This document shows, piece after piece, positions 1-5,598 of a stretch of 5,598 nt of DNA. The position numbers and the translations under genes are program-made. The first letter of the stretch is position 1. The number at the start of each line of letters is the position of its first letter. The stretch comes from Caryophanales bacterium UBA782 (lineage in GTDB: Bacteria > Bacillota_I > Bacilli_A > RFN20 > CAG-826), in NCBI GenBank assembly GCA_002296455.1, contig DBJG01000029.1, positions 1 through 5,598 of the forward strand, given 5' to 3'. The notes below the pieces were generated by a model. That model was not told the DNA's origin, did not search any database, and saw only the letters and a program-made list of their open reading frames with translations.

Positions 1-1
1 T

Positions 2-2152
2 CTAGCGGAAGACATTTATGACGCCTTAAAGAAAGAGGGGTTCAATGTTTTCTTCTCCCGCATCTCTTTAGAAGAGAAAATCGGGCAAGATTATGAGCCA
101 AATATCGAATTCGCCCTTTCCACCTCTAAGGTTATGCTTCTAGTCGGAACATCCGTGGACAATATCAATTCCACTTGGGTGAAAAGCGAATGGAGCCGTT
201 ACATGAAATTCATGCAACGCGATAGAGGAAAAAAGACTTTGATTCCTTGCTACGTCGGTTTTGACCCATATGAGCTTCCGATGGAAATCTCCAGCTTCCA
301 AGCGCAAGACATGTCCAAGGTCGGAGCAATCAAGGACCTTGTAAGAGGAATAAAGAAATTGATTTCCCCTGAAGAGAATCCGTCTTCCCTCTCAAGTGTT
401 ATTGAGACGCTTAAGAAGAGCGGCGTTGGCGGAGAATCGGCAAGCAATTACCTCCGCCGCGCGGAAATTCAAATGAGCAGGGGTGAGATTGCTGAAGCCA
501 AGCAATCGCTCAATAACTGCCTCAATAGCGATCCAGAGAACGCGAAAGCCTATCTTCTTTTCGCCGAAATCGCTTATGGTATCTCTTCTTTGGAAAGCAT
601 CGATGATCTTCCAATGAAAGACCCTGACGTTCGTAGCATTTACAAAGAAAAAGTGAGCAAAAAGTCATATGAATCCTATGATCCTAATGTCAAAATCGAA
701 GGATTTGACGAGTGGGTCGCAATCGATTCTTTTTATCCAAACCCTCCAGCAAGCCAAGAATATTGTAGCGACGAATATAAGCTCATCCACGATGAACGCG
801 GTTTTAAAAATCTTCTTTATATGAGAGAAGCGGAAGCGAGAGCGCGTTTTGCTTATCGTTCCATTTCCGAATTAAAGGATTTTAAGACGGCGATGCGCTT
901 TGCGGATGATAAGTTCAAAGCGGAAATCGAAGGGCATCTAGCGAGGTTTGACGCCAAAGTCGATTCTTTCGTGAAGAAATGGATGGATGTTTATAACAAA
1001 TTCATCATCAAAAGATTCGACGAATTGAAAGAAAACTATTTGTCTTTCGCTTATCGCGCTTCCGATTTGAAACGCAATAAGCCTTTCGCTTCTTGCTGCT
1101 CATATCTTTCGCTAGGCGATTACCGCGATTCTCATGCGCTCGCTTTTGAAGCAGCAAAATCAGAAGTCGCTTTGAATTTCTTTTCTAGAGATACCTTTTC
1201 CTTCATCAAGGATCATTTCTCGGGCGATGAGCAGAATGAACTCATCGAACTCCTTACTGGTATCCGCGAGATGGATAAAAGCGCCACGATTAAACGTATC
1301 AAAGAAATCGCCTCACTTTCTGATAAGAACTATGGCTTAAAGTATAGTTATGTGGTGGAAAGGGATTTGAATGCGAGACTAGCGAAGGAGAAAGCCCACG
1401 CTAGAAATTTATCCGTTTGTTTCTCCGATGGATCTTCGCCTTCTGGGAAAACTTTCATCAACGAGATGAACCGCGCTTTGCAAAGTGCGGACGATAGGCT
1501 TAGCAAAGCGAAACAATACGGAACAATCTTAAGCGATAGGAAGAAAAAGATTCTTCCATCTACTATCACTATCGATATCATTTTTGTTCTCATCGGCTTA
1601 TGGATGACGATATTAGCCTATTCCGCGCATGAAATCGTTTTCGATGGTGTCTATCCGCTTGATATGTATGGCACCCTCTTCCATAGGACATATCCATTTG
1701 TCGGAGGAATTTGCGCACTATTTGCGCTCTATTTGCAAATCGCTTTCGAAAGAAAAAAGAAGAGAGATAAGAAAATACCGATCGTCGCTTTGGTTTTCTC
1801 TTTCCTCTTCGTTTGTGCGTTCGCTTTTGGGCTTGGTGTCGTTATTGACGCGATTTCGTTGATCCTCGTCTACGTTTCCCCTTATTGCAGCTATCCGTTA
1901 TTGTATAGCGAGCCCGTTCGCATCCTTTCTATGTCCATTCTCATTGGCCTTCCGACGCTTATAACGCTCATCGTCGAGCTTTTCCGCCATCACTTTAAAC
2001 CGGTTGGAGTTAACTATATCGTCAAGCAGAGCATTCTTATCATCATCGCGGTCGCGGCAATTATCACATGCCTTATTTTCTTAGACCGTTATTGCAATGT
2101 AGAAGAGTTACCCGGCAATTTCATCAGCGTTTTCTATGGCATGTTCAAATAA
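2..2152 (+). CDS. TIR-domain, TPR-containing polytopic membrane protein (5' partial)
   Basis: The reading frame is open from base 2, so the true start lies upstream; the ATG at 134 falls inside the TIR domain and is not the start. The visible TIR part runs from 'LAEDIYDALKKEGFNVFFSR' through 'GQDYEP' to the W-x-x-x-E motif of TIR NADases (W15 and E19 counted from the ATG at 134), then 'LIPCY..FDPYELP' and 'QAQDMSK', a layout familiar from Firmicutes TIR proteins. Residues 103-150 resemble a TPR, residues 324-338 carry the 'LGDYRDS' motif often found in these proteins, and most of 220-470 looks helical. Hydrophobic segments lie near 474-497, 519-537, 548-582 (one long or two), 598-616 and 630-650. 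Family knowledge: TIR domains with this Glu can cleave NAD or make signalling nucleotides. Inference: a membrane-tethered effector, possibly in phage defence. The activating partner is not visible. TIR identity is firm; the role is uncertain. Confidence 0.9.
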   Translation, partial: LAEDIYDALKKEGFNVFFSRISLEEKIGQDYEPNIEFALSTSKVMLLVGTSVDNINSTWVKSEWSRYMKFMQRDRGKKTLIPCYVGFDPYELPMEISSFQAQDMSKVGAIKDLVRGIKKLISPEENPSSLSSVIETLKKSGVGGESASNYLRRAEIQMSRGEIAEAKQSLNNCLNSDPENAKAYLLFAEIAYGISSLESIDDLPMKDPDVRSIYKEKVSKKSYESYDPNVKIEGFDEWVAIDSFYPNPPASQEYCSDEYKLIHDERGFKNLLYMREAEARARFAYRSISELKDFKTAMRFADDKFKAEIEGHLARFDAKVDSFVKKWMDVYNKFIIKRFDELKENYLSFAYRASDLKRNKPFASCCSYLSLGDYRDSHALAFEAAKSEVALNFFSRDTFSFIKDHFSGDEQNELIELLTGIREMDKSATIKRIKEIASLSDKNYGLKYSYVVERDLNARLAKEKAHARNLSVCFSDGSSPSGKTFINEMNRALQSADDRLSKAKQYGTILSDRKKKILPSTITIDIIFVLIGLWMTILAYSAHEIVFDGVYPLDMYGTLFHRTYPFVGGICALFALYLQIAFERKKKRDKKIPIVALVFSFLFVCAFAFGLGVVIDAISLILVYVSPYCSYPLLYSEPVRILSMSILIGLPTLITLIVELFRHHFKPVGVNYIVKQSILIIIAVAAIITCLIFLDRYCNVEELPGNFISVFYGMFK

Positions 2153-2157
2153 CGATT

Positions 2158-2751
2158 CTATTTAACGAAATATTTCCTTCCGTTCGTTCTAAGACCATTG
2201 CTTCTGATAAATCCGTTCTTTTCGAGTTCGCTCAGTTTCTTATTGATATAGGTTCTAGACACTCCAAAATGCTTTTCCATCTCTTTTCAGCTGTAGCCAG
2301 CTTCTCCTTTTAAAGCAATGAACGCTAAAAAGTGCTGATTGTCGCCTTGCTTAACATCAAGTTGCCGCAGGAATAGAGTTAGCGAAGTTTCTTCTGGATA
2401 AGGCTTTTCGATGAGTAGCGGAGTTGGTAAAGATAGACTTTTGGCGATGGATAATATTTTCGGGATCCCTGTTCCTATTTTGTCGGAAATCTCTAATAGC
2501 CTAAAGAATGTTAGGATTTGCGCGTTACGCGGGTTTGTTTTTCCGCCCTTTAGTGATTGTTCCAGCCCGACTTTAAGACGACCTGGATTGCGAACTACGA
2601 GTTTGTCGCCTGATAAAAGGACCGTTAATCCTCCAGGCAAGATGGCCGCATAATTCGCTAACGCATTGACTAAGGATTCGCGAAGCACTTCTTCCGCTGA
2701 AACAGCATCAACGTTTTGCTTCTTTTGATTTTTATAAGCGTCATGACCCTG
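2158..2751 (-). pseudogene. Remnant of AlbA_2/HATPase_c_4 'RecG-like' ATP-binding transcriptional regulator
   Basis: The minus-strand frame from 2751 reads '..VSAEEVLRESLVNALA', then 'VVRNPGRLKVGLEQSLKGG', 'TNPRNAQILTFFRLLEI' and 'DKIGTGIPKIL'. These match the C-terminal HATPase_c_4 domain of COG2865-type regulators (NAL.., NPG.L, GG..(D/N)PRN, G.GIP). After an in-frame TGA (2289-2287) the same frame continues as a winged helix ('HFGVSRTYINKKLSELEKNG') and ends at TAG (2160-2158). Damage: the N-terminal AlbA_2 (Schlafen-type) domain is absent, an in-frame TAA sits at 2754-2752, and the upstream sequence resumes plausibly only in another frame (LFQKLNRVMT, 2768-2739), suggesting a frameshift. 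The usual residues after NAL are replaced by NYAA. A 133-aa open segment (GTG at 2688 to TGA) could be called as a gene, but it lacks the start of the domain. The remnant ends 5 bp from the convergent TIR gene's stop. Family assignment is good; pseudogene status is likely. Confidence 0.8.
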
Positions 2752-2770
2752 TTAAGCTTTTGAAACAAAA

Positions 2771-2813
2771 CGGTGAAACTTGACAACTATTCTCCATGCA
2801 ATACTCGGTGAAA
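2771..2813. repeat. Pair of direct CGGTGAAA repeats beside the palindrome
   Basis: CGGTGAAA occurs at 2771-2778 and again at 2806-2813, with starts 35 bp apart; the second copy runs into the palindrome at 2811. Short repeated motifs next to a terminus are typical of IS21-family ends, so this may be part of an insertion-sequence scar. Eight-base repeats can also arise by chance. No transposase is present in the window. Confidence 0.4.
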
Positions 2814-2828
2814 ATGTCCGGACATTTT
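2811..2828. repeat. Perfect 18-bp palindrome, possible IS end or weak hairpin
   Basis: AAAATGTCCGGACATTTT is its own reverse complement. It lies 1 base beyond the stop codon of the 442-aa lipoprotein gene and on the truncated side of the regulator remnant. As RNA it could form a 7-bp stem with a CCGG loop. The stem is AT-rich and no further U-run follows, so it would be a poor intrinsic terminator. TGTCCGGACA with nearby CGGTGAAA repeats could instead be the outer end of a lost insertion element, or a protein-binding site. The palindrome is certain; its role is not. Confidence 0.55.
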
Positions 2829-2829
2829 A

Positions 2830-4158
2830 TCAATAAGATGTGTAGGTATAGAAATAACCATTCGCACTCGTGAAGCAGCTTCCAAGTACGAAAGTGTTCG
2901 GATCAAGGAAGGAATTGCTATGATAGGCGTAATCAAAATGAATGGTTTTCTCTCCACCAATAGTGAAGCTCTTCTTCGCTATTTGCGATACTTCTAAAGG
3001 AGACCTATTACTATTTCCCCAGTAACGGAGCGTAAAGTTGATATGGAATGTGATTTCGGCGGTGGAATCATCATACTTTGGATTTAGAGCCACATCGATG
3101 GAAAAGAGAATGTCGTGAATGGCGAAAGAACCAGGTTCCTTCACGAGCTCATACTGAAAATTCGATTCGATGATTCCATCGCCTGGGTTTTTCACTTTCT
3201 TTGTTTCATAAGGGATAATATTAACGAATAAAGAGAAATACGAAGTGAGATTTTTCGTTTCGTCCGTGACCGCTAAAACAAGGGAGTAATCGCCTTCTTG
3301 ACCAAAATCGATAGAGCCCGAATCAATCCGAATTTTATCGGTGATGTCGATTCTTTGTGAGGAATAGGCTTTGATCCCCAATTCATCATAAGGAATGGAT
3401 TGATATTTATTTTTGGCGAAAGTGGCTTCATAAGAGGTACAGGTTTGGCCATTCACTTCAAAAGTGGGGGAAGATGGAGAAATCGTTTCGATTGTGAAAT
3501 CGAATGCGGTTTTTGCCCCTGTGTATTCAGTATAGGCTTCCACGTGGACGTTGACGCTTCCTTCGCTTTTCACAAAGAATTCGTTACTTCGATCTGTTAA
3601 TTCAATCACTTTATCGCTTGAAAAAGAAAAGAAGAGAGATGCGGTGCTTGGCTCGATAAGAAGCGGGAAGGAATAACGATTCCCTTTTCTATAATCTCTC
3701 CCAACTTCTTTCATTTGAAACGTTTTGGCAATCGTCGCGATTTTGATTTCTTTTTCTGCTGAATAGTCACCGAATTTTGCGAATAACTTGCTTGTGCCGT
3801 TTTTCTTTGGCGTGACTGAGCCAACACTATCGACACTCATGTATTCTTCGTCCTCAACGCTCCACTTGCAGGCGAAAGAAGGGATGCTATTAACCTCACC
3901 GTTCTCGTTCTTTTTCACCACATCAAACCGTGAGAAGCCACCATTGGTGAAACAATATTCGTAATCTTGTATTAAAGCGTTTTTTCTCCTGACAATCTCG
4001 ATGCTCCCTTGGTCAACGTAGGAAGACGTATTTGCGGTGGAGCTTTCTTCTTTTTGGCTTGAGGAGTTTTTAGAAAATGAGCAAGAAGGCAAAAGAAGAG
4101 CGCTAAAAAGGAAGGAAAGGATAGCGATTTTTGCTTGTTTTAGCCGAAAGGAAAGCAT
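2830..4158 (-). CDS. Large surface lipoprotein with bacterial Ig-like domains
   Basis: A 442-aa predicted lipoprotein. Residues 1-25 form a signal peptide (basic start, hydrophobic 11-23) ending in LLPSC, with C26 as the likely lipidated cysteine; Pro at -2 makes the lipobox non-ideal. Residues 27-50 are a Ser/Thr-rich linker. Residues about 52-140 resemble a BIG2-type Ig-like domain (KWSVEDEEYMSVDSVGSVTP..GTSKLFAKF). About 145-225 looks like a second beta-rich domain, and 232-314 resembles a DUF5011/cadherin-like module (DITDKIRI..GDYSLVLAVTDETKN). The beta-rich C-terminus (320-442) is unrecognised. The ATG at 4158 is the only usable start: an in-frame TAA lies 15 bases upstream, and no well-spaced Shine-Dalgarno is seen. 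The gene follows the 263-aa lipoprotein gene after 71 bp, probably in the same operon. It ends in TGA followed directly by TAA. Role inferred: envelope display or binding; no enzymatic motif seen. Confidence 0.85.
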   Translation of the reverse strand: MLSFRLKQAKIAILSFLFSALLLPSCSFSKNSSSQKEESSTANTSSYVDQGSIEIVRRKNALIQDYEYCFTNGGFSRFDVVKKNENGEVNSIPSFACKWSVEDEEYMSVDSVGSVTPKKNGTSKLFAKFGDYSAEKEIKIATIAKTFQMKEVGRDYRKGNRYSFPLLIEPSTASLFFSFSSDKVIELTDRSNEFFVKSEGSVNVHVEAYTEYTGAKTAFDFTIETISPSSPTFEVNGQTCTSYEATFAKNKYQSIPYDELGIKAYSSQRIDITDKIRIDSGSIDFGQEGDYSLVLAVTDETKNLTSYFSLFVNIIPYETKKVKNPGDGIIESNFQYELVKEPGSFAIHDILFSIDVALNPKYDDSTAEITFHINFTLRYWGNSNRSPLEVSQIAKKSFTIGGEKTIHFDYAYHSNSFLDPNTFVLGSCFTSANGYFYTYTSY

Positions 4159-4229
4159 ACTTTCAATAAATTAACATATTTTGATTTATGAAAAAACCGC
4201 TTTATCGAATGTTTACAAGAAAACTGCGC

Positions 4230-5021
4230 TTATGGTAAGAGCTTGGAGAATTCTTCCAGGTTAGGACAATCATGTTGAATCTCTTTTTCCCAATCGAATG
4301 TCATCTCTAGCGAACTATTGTAGGTAAACGAGGGGAGCGAAGAAGAAAGTGACATTGTAAATTCCTCTTTCGTCGCGACTCTCGTGATTAGATTTTGCTT
4401 GAATTCGGTTTCCATCTCAGTGCGATATCCTTCTACATCTTGAATGAAACTGGTTTTAAAAGTGCCATCATCCTTTATAAAAGTCTTCATACTGGTGTTT
4501 TCATGATTAAGTTCGTCCGCGATTTTATTGATTCGTTGGGCGCTCATTGTTTTCACGGAATCAGAATCAACATCTTCGCTTTTTAGAACGTTCGTGATGG
4601 AAGTCACCACATCGGAAAAAGCGATTTCTCGATAGGTTTTATTCTCGTCGATATCAATAGAGACGGAATAACCTTTTCCGTCATAAACGTATATCCACCC
4701 TTCATTTATCTTCTTCGAGTCGTCTACTATAGAGAACCAGTGGCAATAGGGGTTCTTTTCATCGTGGTCGTAGAAAAAATCTTTTTTAAGCGATACGGTT
4801 GTCTGTTCTTGGTTCTCGCTGGTGCTGCTCTCGACTGTTTTGTAGGAATAAGAAGAATGACATGTCTTTGGAAGAACAAAAGAGTCTTCTTCTACAGCCA
4901 TTTGTATTTCTTTTGCTTTCGTTAACCCTTCTTCGCGTGTCAATTCCTTTTCGTGATTGGTCCCGCACGCGACAAGAGAAAACGATAAAGGCAGCAGGAT
5001 GATTATTTTTCGGTTCTTCAT
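4230..5021 (-). CDS. Putative lipoprotein of unknown function
   Basis: A 263-aa predicted lipoprotein. Residues 1-18 are a short signal peptide with basic K2, R4 and K5, a hydrophobic core, and a canonical lipobox LVAC (C19 lipidated). The mature part starts with a charged helical stretch (22-45) and continues as alternating strands with a 'GWIYVYDGKGYSV' hairpin (108-120), a helical middle (135-175) and more strands to the end. This alternation is loosely like LolA/LppX-type half-barrel lipoproteins, but I do not recognise the family. Mature cysteines are C54, C93 and C252. The start is supported by AAGGTGAG just upstream. It lies 23 bp after the zinc-ribbon gene and 71 bp before the next lipoprotein gene, so all three are probably co-transcribed. 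It is anchored to the outer face of the membrane; ligand and role are unknown. Confidence 0.85.
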   Translation of the reverse strand: MKNRKIIILLPLSFSLVACGTNHEKELTREEGLTKAKEIQMAVEEDSFVLPKTCHSSYSYKTVESSTSENQEQTTVSLKKDFFYDHDEKNPYCHWFSIVDDSKKINEGWIYVYDGKGYSVSIDIDENKTYREIAFSDVVTSITNVLKSEDVDSDSVKTMSAQRINKIADELNHENTSMKTFIKDDGTFKTSFIQDVEGYRTEMETEFKQNLITRVATKEEFTMSLSSSLPSFTYNSSLEMTFDWEKEIQHDCPNLEEFSKLLP

Positions 5022-5024
5022 TTT

Positions 5025-5032
5025 CTCACCTT
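5025..5032 (-). promoter_or_regulatory. Ribosome binding site of the 263-aa lipoprotein gene
   Basis: AAGGTGAG on the minus strand, 3 bases from the ATG (5 if counted from AGGTG), fixes the start at 5021. It lies in the 23-bp gap after the zinc-ribbon gene, which supports coupled translation in an operon. Confidence 0.7.
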
Positions 5033-5044
5033 ATTAGTTGATTT

Positions 5045-5560
5045 TTATAAGTGTTTTCCACACTTCGAGCAATATGTTGACCCTTTTTTGTTTTCTTTTC
5101 CGCATGATGGGCAAATAACATTCGCCTCTAACGGATGACCACAGTGATTACAATATTTCGCGCCTTTTTCGTTTTCGCAATGGCAATTCTCACAAACGAT
5201 TTTATCTTGGGAAGTGAGGTTTTCTTTCACGCTAGAAGCGATATCTCCGTAATATCCTTTTGCGGAATCAACGGTTTCTTCACGCATATAATTCACATAA
5301 TCCTTTTGAATTGGCGCAGCGACTCCCTGCATAAATCTCGCAAGCGGCCCCAATAAGCCATACATAAGAGAGCTTGAGCCGATGAAAAGGCAAGGAATGG
5401 CAATGAAACCATAGAAAAAGTTCCCGTTTTGCATATCAAGAAATCCCAATATAAAAAGAATAATGCCTGCAATAAGGAACGCTATCCCAATCGCGATAAG
5501 GGCGATGGCGATGTTCTTGTATTTCGGGTTTCGGATGGGATTATTCATATCTTTTTTCAT
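5045..5560 (-). CDS. Two-TM membrane protein with C-terminal double zinc ribbon
   Basis: A 171-aa protein. Two hydrophobic segments (about 17-41 and 49-70) form a membrane hairpin, followed by an amphipathic, charged linker (75-118). The C-terminus carries two zinc ribbons: C123-x2-C126 with C137-x2-C140, and C150-x2-C153 with C164-x2-C167 (CENC/CNHC and CPSC/CSKC). All eight ligands are intact and resemble zinc_ribbon_2/DZR modules, which usually mediate protein contacts rather than catalysis. The ATG at 5560 is chosen because AGGAG lies 9 bases upstream; an alternative in-frame Met5 has no better site. It is the first visible gene of the leftward unit and is followed after 23 bp by a lipoprotein gene. 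Inference: a membrane scaffold or regulator tied to the envelope lipoproteins, with the ribbons probably cytosolic. No named function can be given. Confidence 0.9.
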   Translation of the reverse strand: MKKDMNNPIRNPKYKNIAIALIAIGIAFLIAGIILFILGFLDMQNGNFFYGFIAIPCLFIGSSSLMYGLLGPLARFMQGVAAPIQKDYVNYMREETVDSAKGYYGDIASSVKENLTSQDKIVCENCHCENEKGAKYCNHCGHPLEANVICPSCGKENKKGSTYCSKCGKHL

Positions 5561-5569
5561 ATGCCATTT

Positions 5570-5574
5570 CTCCT
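5570..5574 (-). promoter_or_regulatory. Ribosome binding site of the zinc-ribbon gene
   Basis: AGGAG on the minus strand, 9 bases before the ATG at 5560, decides this start over Met5. An out-of-frame ATG lies between the site and the start (ATGGCATATG) and would not give this protein. Confidence 0.75.
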
Positions 5575-5582
5575 AGCTAACC

Positions 5583-5590
5583 ATATTATC
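5583..5590 (-). promoter_or_regulatory. Possible -10 promoter element of the leftward operon
   Basis: The minus strand reads GATAATAT, containing GATAAT and TAATAT, both close to TATAAT, about 23 bases upstream of the start codon. The -35 box would lie beyond the window edge and cannot be checked. Confidence 0.4.
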
Positions 5591-5598
5591 TTTGTTTT

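Noticed and set aside
1348..1593. Minus-strand 81-aa open frame inside the TIR gene
   Set aside because: It is antisense to the clear TIR protein frame, has no family motif, and looks like a composition shadow.
2068..2313. Plus-strand 81-aa open frame overlapping the TIR stop
   Set aside because: It overlaps the TIR membrane region and the antisense of the winged-helix remnant, and has no recognisable domain.
2411..2653. Plus-strand 80-aa open frame over the regulator remnant
   Set aside because: The minus strand here carries the HATPase_c_4 motifs; the plus frame is its shadow.
2811..2828. Intrinsic terminator of the lipoprotein operon
   Set aside because: The palindrome's stem is AT-rich with a tight CCGG loop and no U-run beyond the stem, so it is listed only as a palindrome.
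4786..5002. Overlapping small open frames on both strands in the 263-aa lipoprotein gene
   Set aside because: They lie wholly inside the lipoprotein coding frame, which has a signal peptide, a lipobox and a ribosome binding site; the small frames have none.
1..5598. CRISPR array, tRNA or rRNA
   Set aside because: No regularly spaced repeats, cloverleaf-like segments or rRNA-like stretches were seen on either strand; nearly all of the window is coding or remnant coding.

Overview
The window suggests a moderately low-GC Gram-positive bacterium of the Firmicutes/Bacilli type, possibly a gut lineage near Erysipelotrichales or other Mollicutes relatives. This rests on purine-rich Shine-Dalgarno sites (AGGAG, AAGGTGAG), Ser/Lys-rich lipoproteins with lipobox cysteines, and a TIR domain of a style common in Firmicutes. 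The species cannot be determined. All ten Trp codons in the intact genes are TGG, so the standard code (table 11) is preferred over the TGA=Trp code of many Mollicutes.

Left part, bases 1-2152, plus strand. This is the 3' part of a gene for a large TIR-domain protein whose start lies outside the window. It has a TIR domain with the WxxxE catalytic motif, one TPR-like repeat, a long helical region, and a C-terminal block of about five or six membrane segments. It is probably a membrane-anchored NAD-degrading or NAD-signalling effector. A role in phage defence is plausible but not proven.

Middle part, about 2158-2830, minus strand. This is a wrecked remnant of an AlbA_2/HATPase_c_4 'RecG-like' regulator gene, keeping only the ATPase-like C-terminal domain and a winged helix. 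It has no 5' part, has an upstream in-frame TAA and probably a frameshift, and has a TGA between its two surviving domains. Its broken side meets a roughly 60-bp stretch with a perfect 18-bp palindrome and two CGGTGAAA repeats, which may be the scar of an insertion-sequence end.

Right part, 2830-5560, minus strand. Three co-directional genes run in the order: a two-TM protein with two zinc ribbons, a 263-aa lipoprotein (23-bp gap), and a 442-aa lipoprotein with Ig-like domains (71-bp gap). They look like one cell-envelope transcription unit led by a -10-like site at the window edge. The two lipoproteins would be displayed outside the membrane and the zinc-ribbon protein would sit in it; no enzymatic function is recognisable. 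The TIR gene and the remnant converge with only 5 bp between their stop codons, so the region looks like rearranged accessory DNA.
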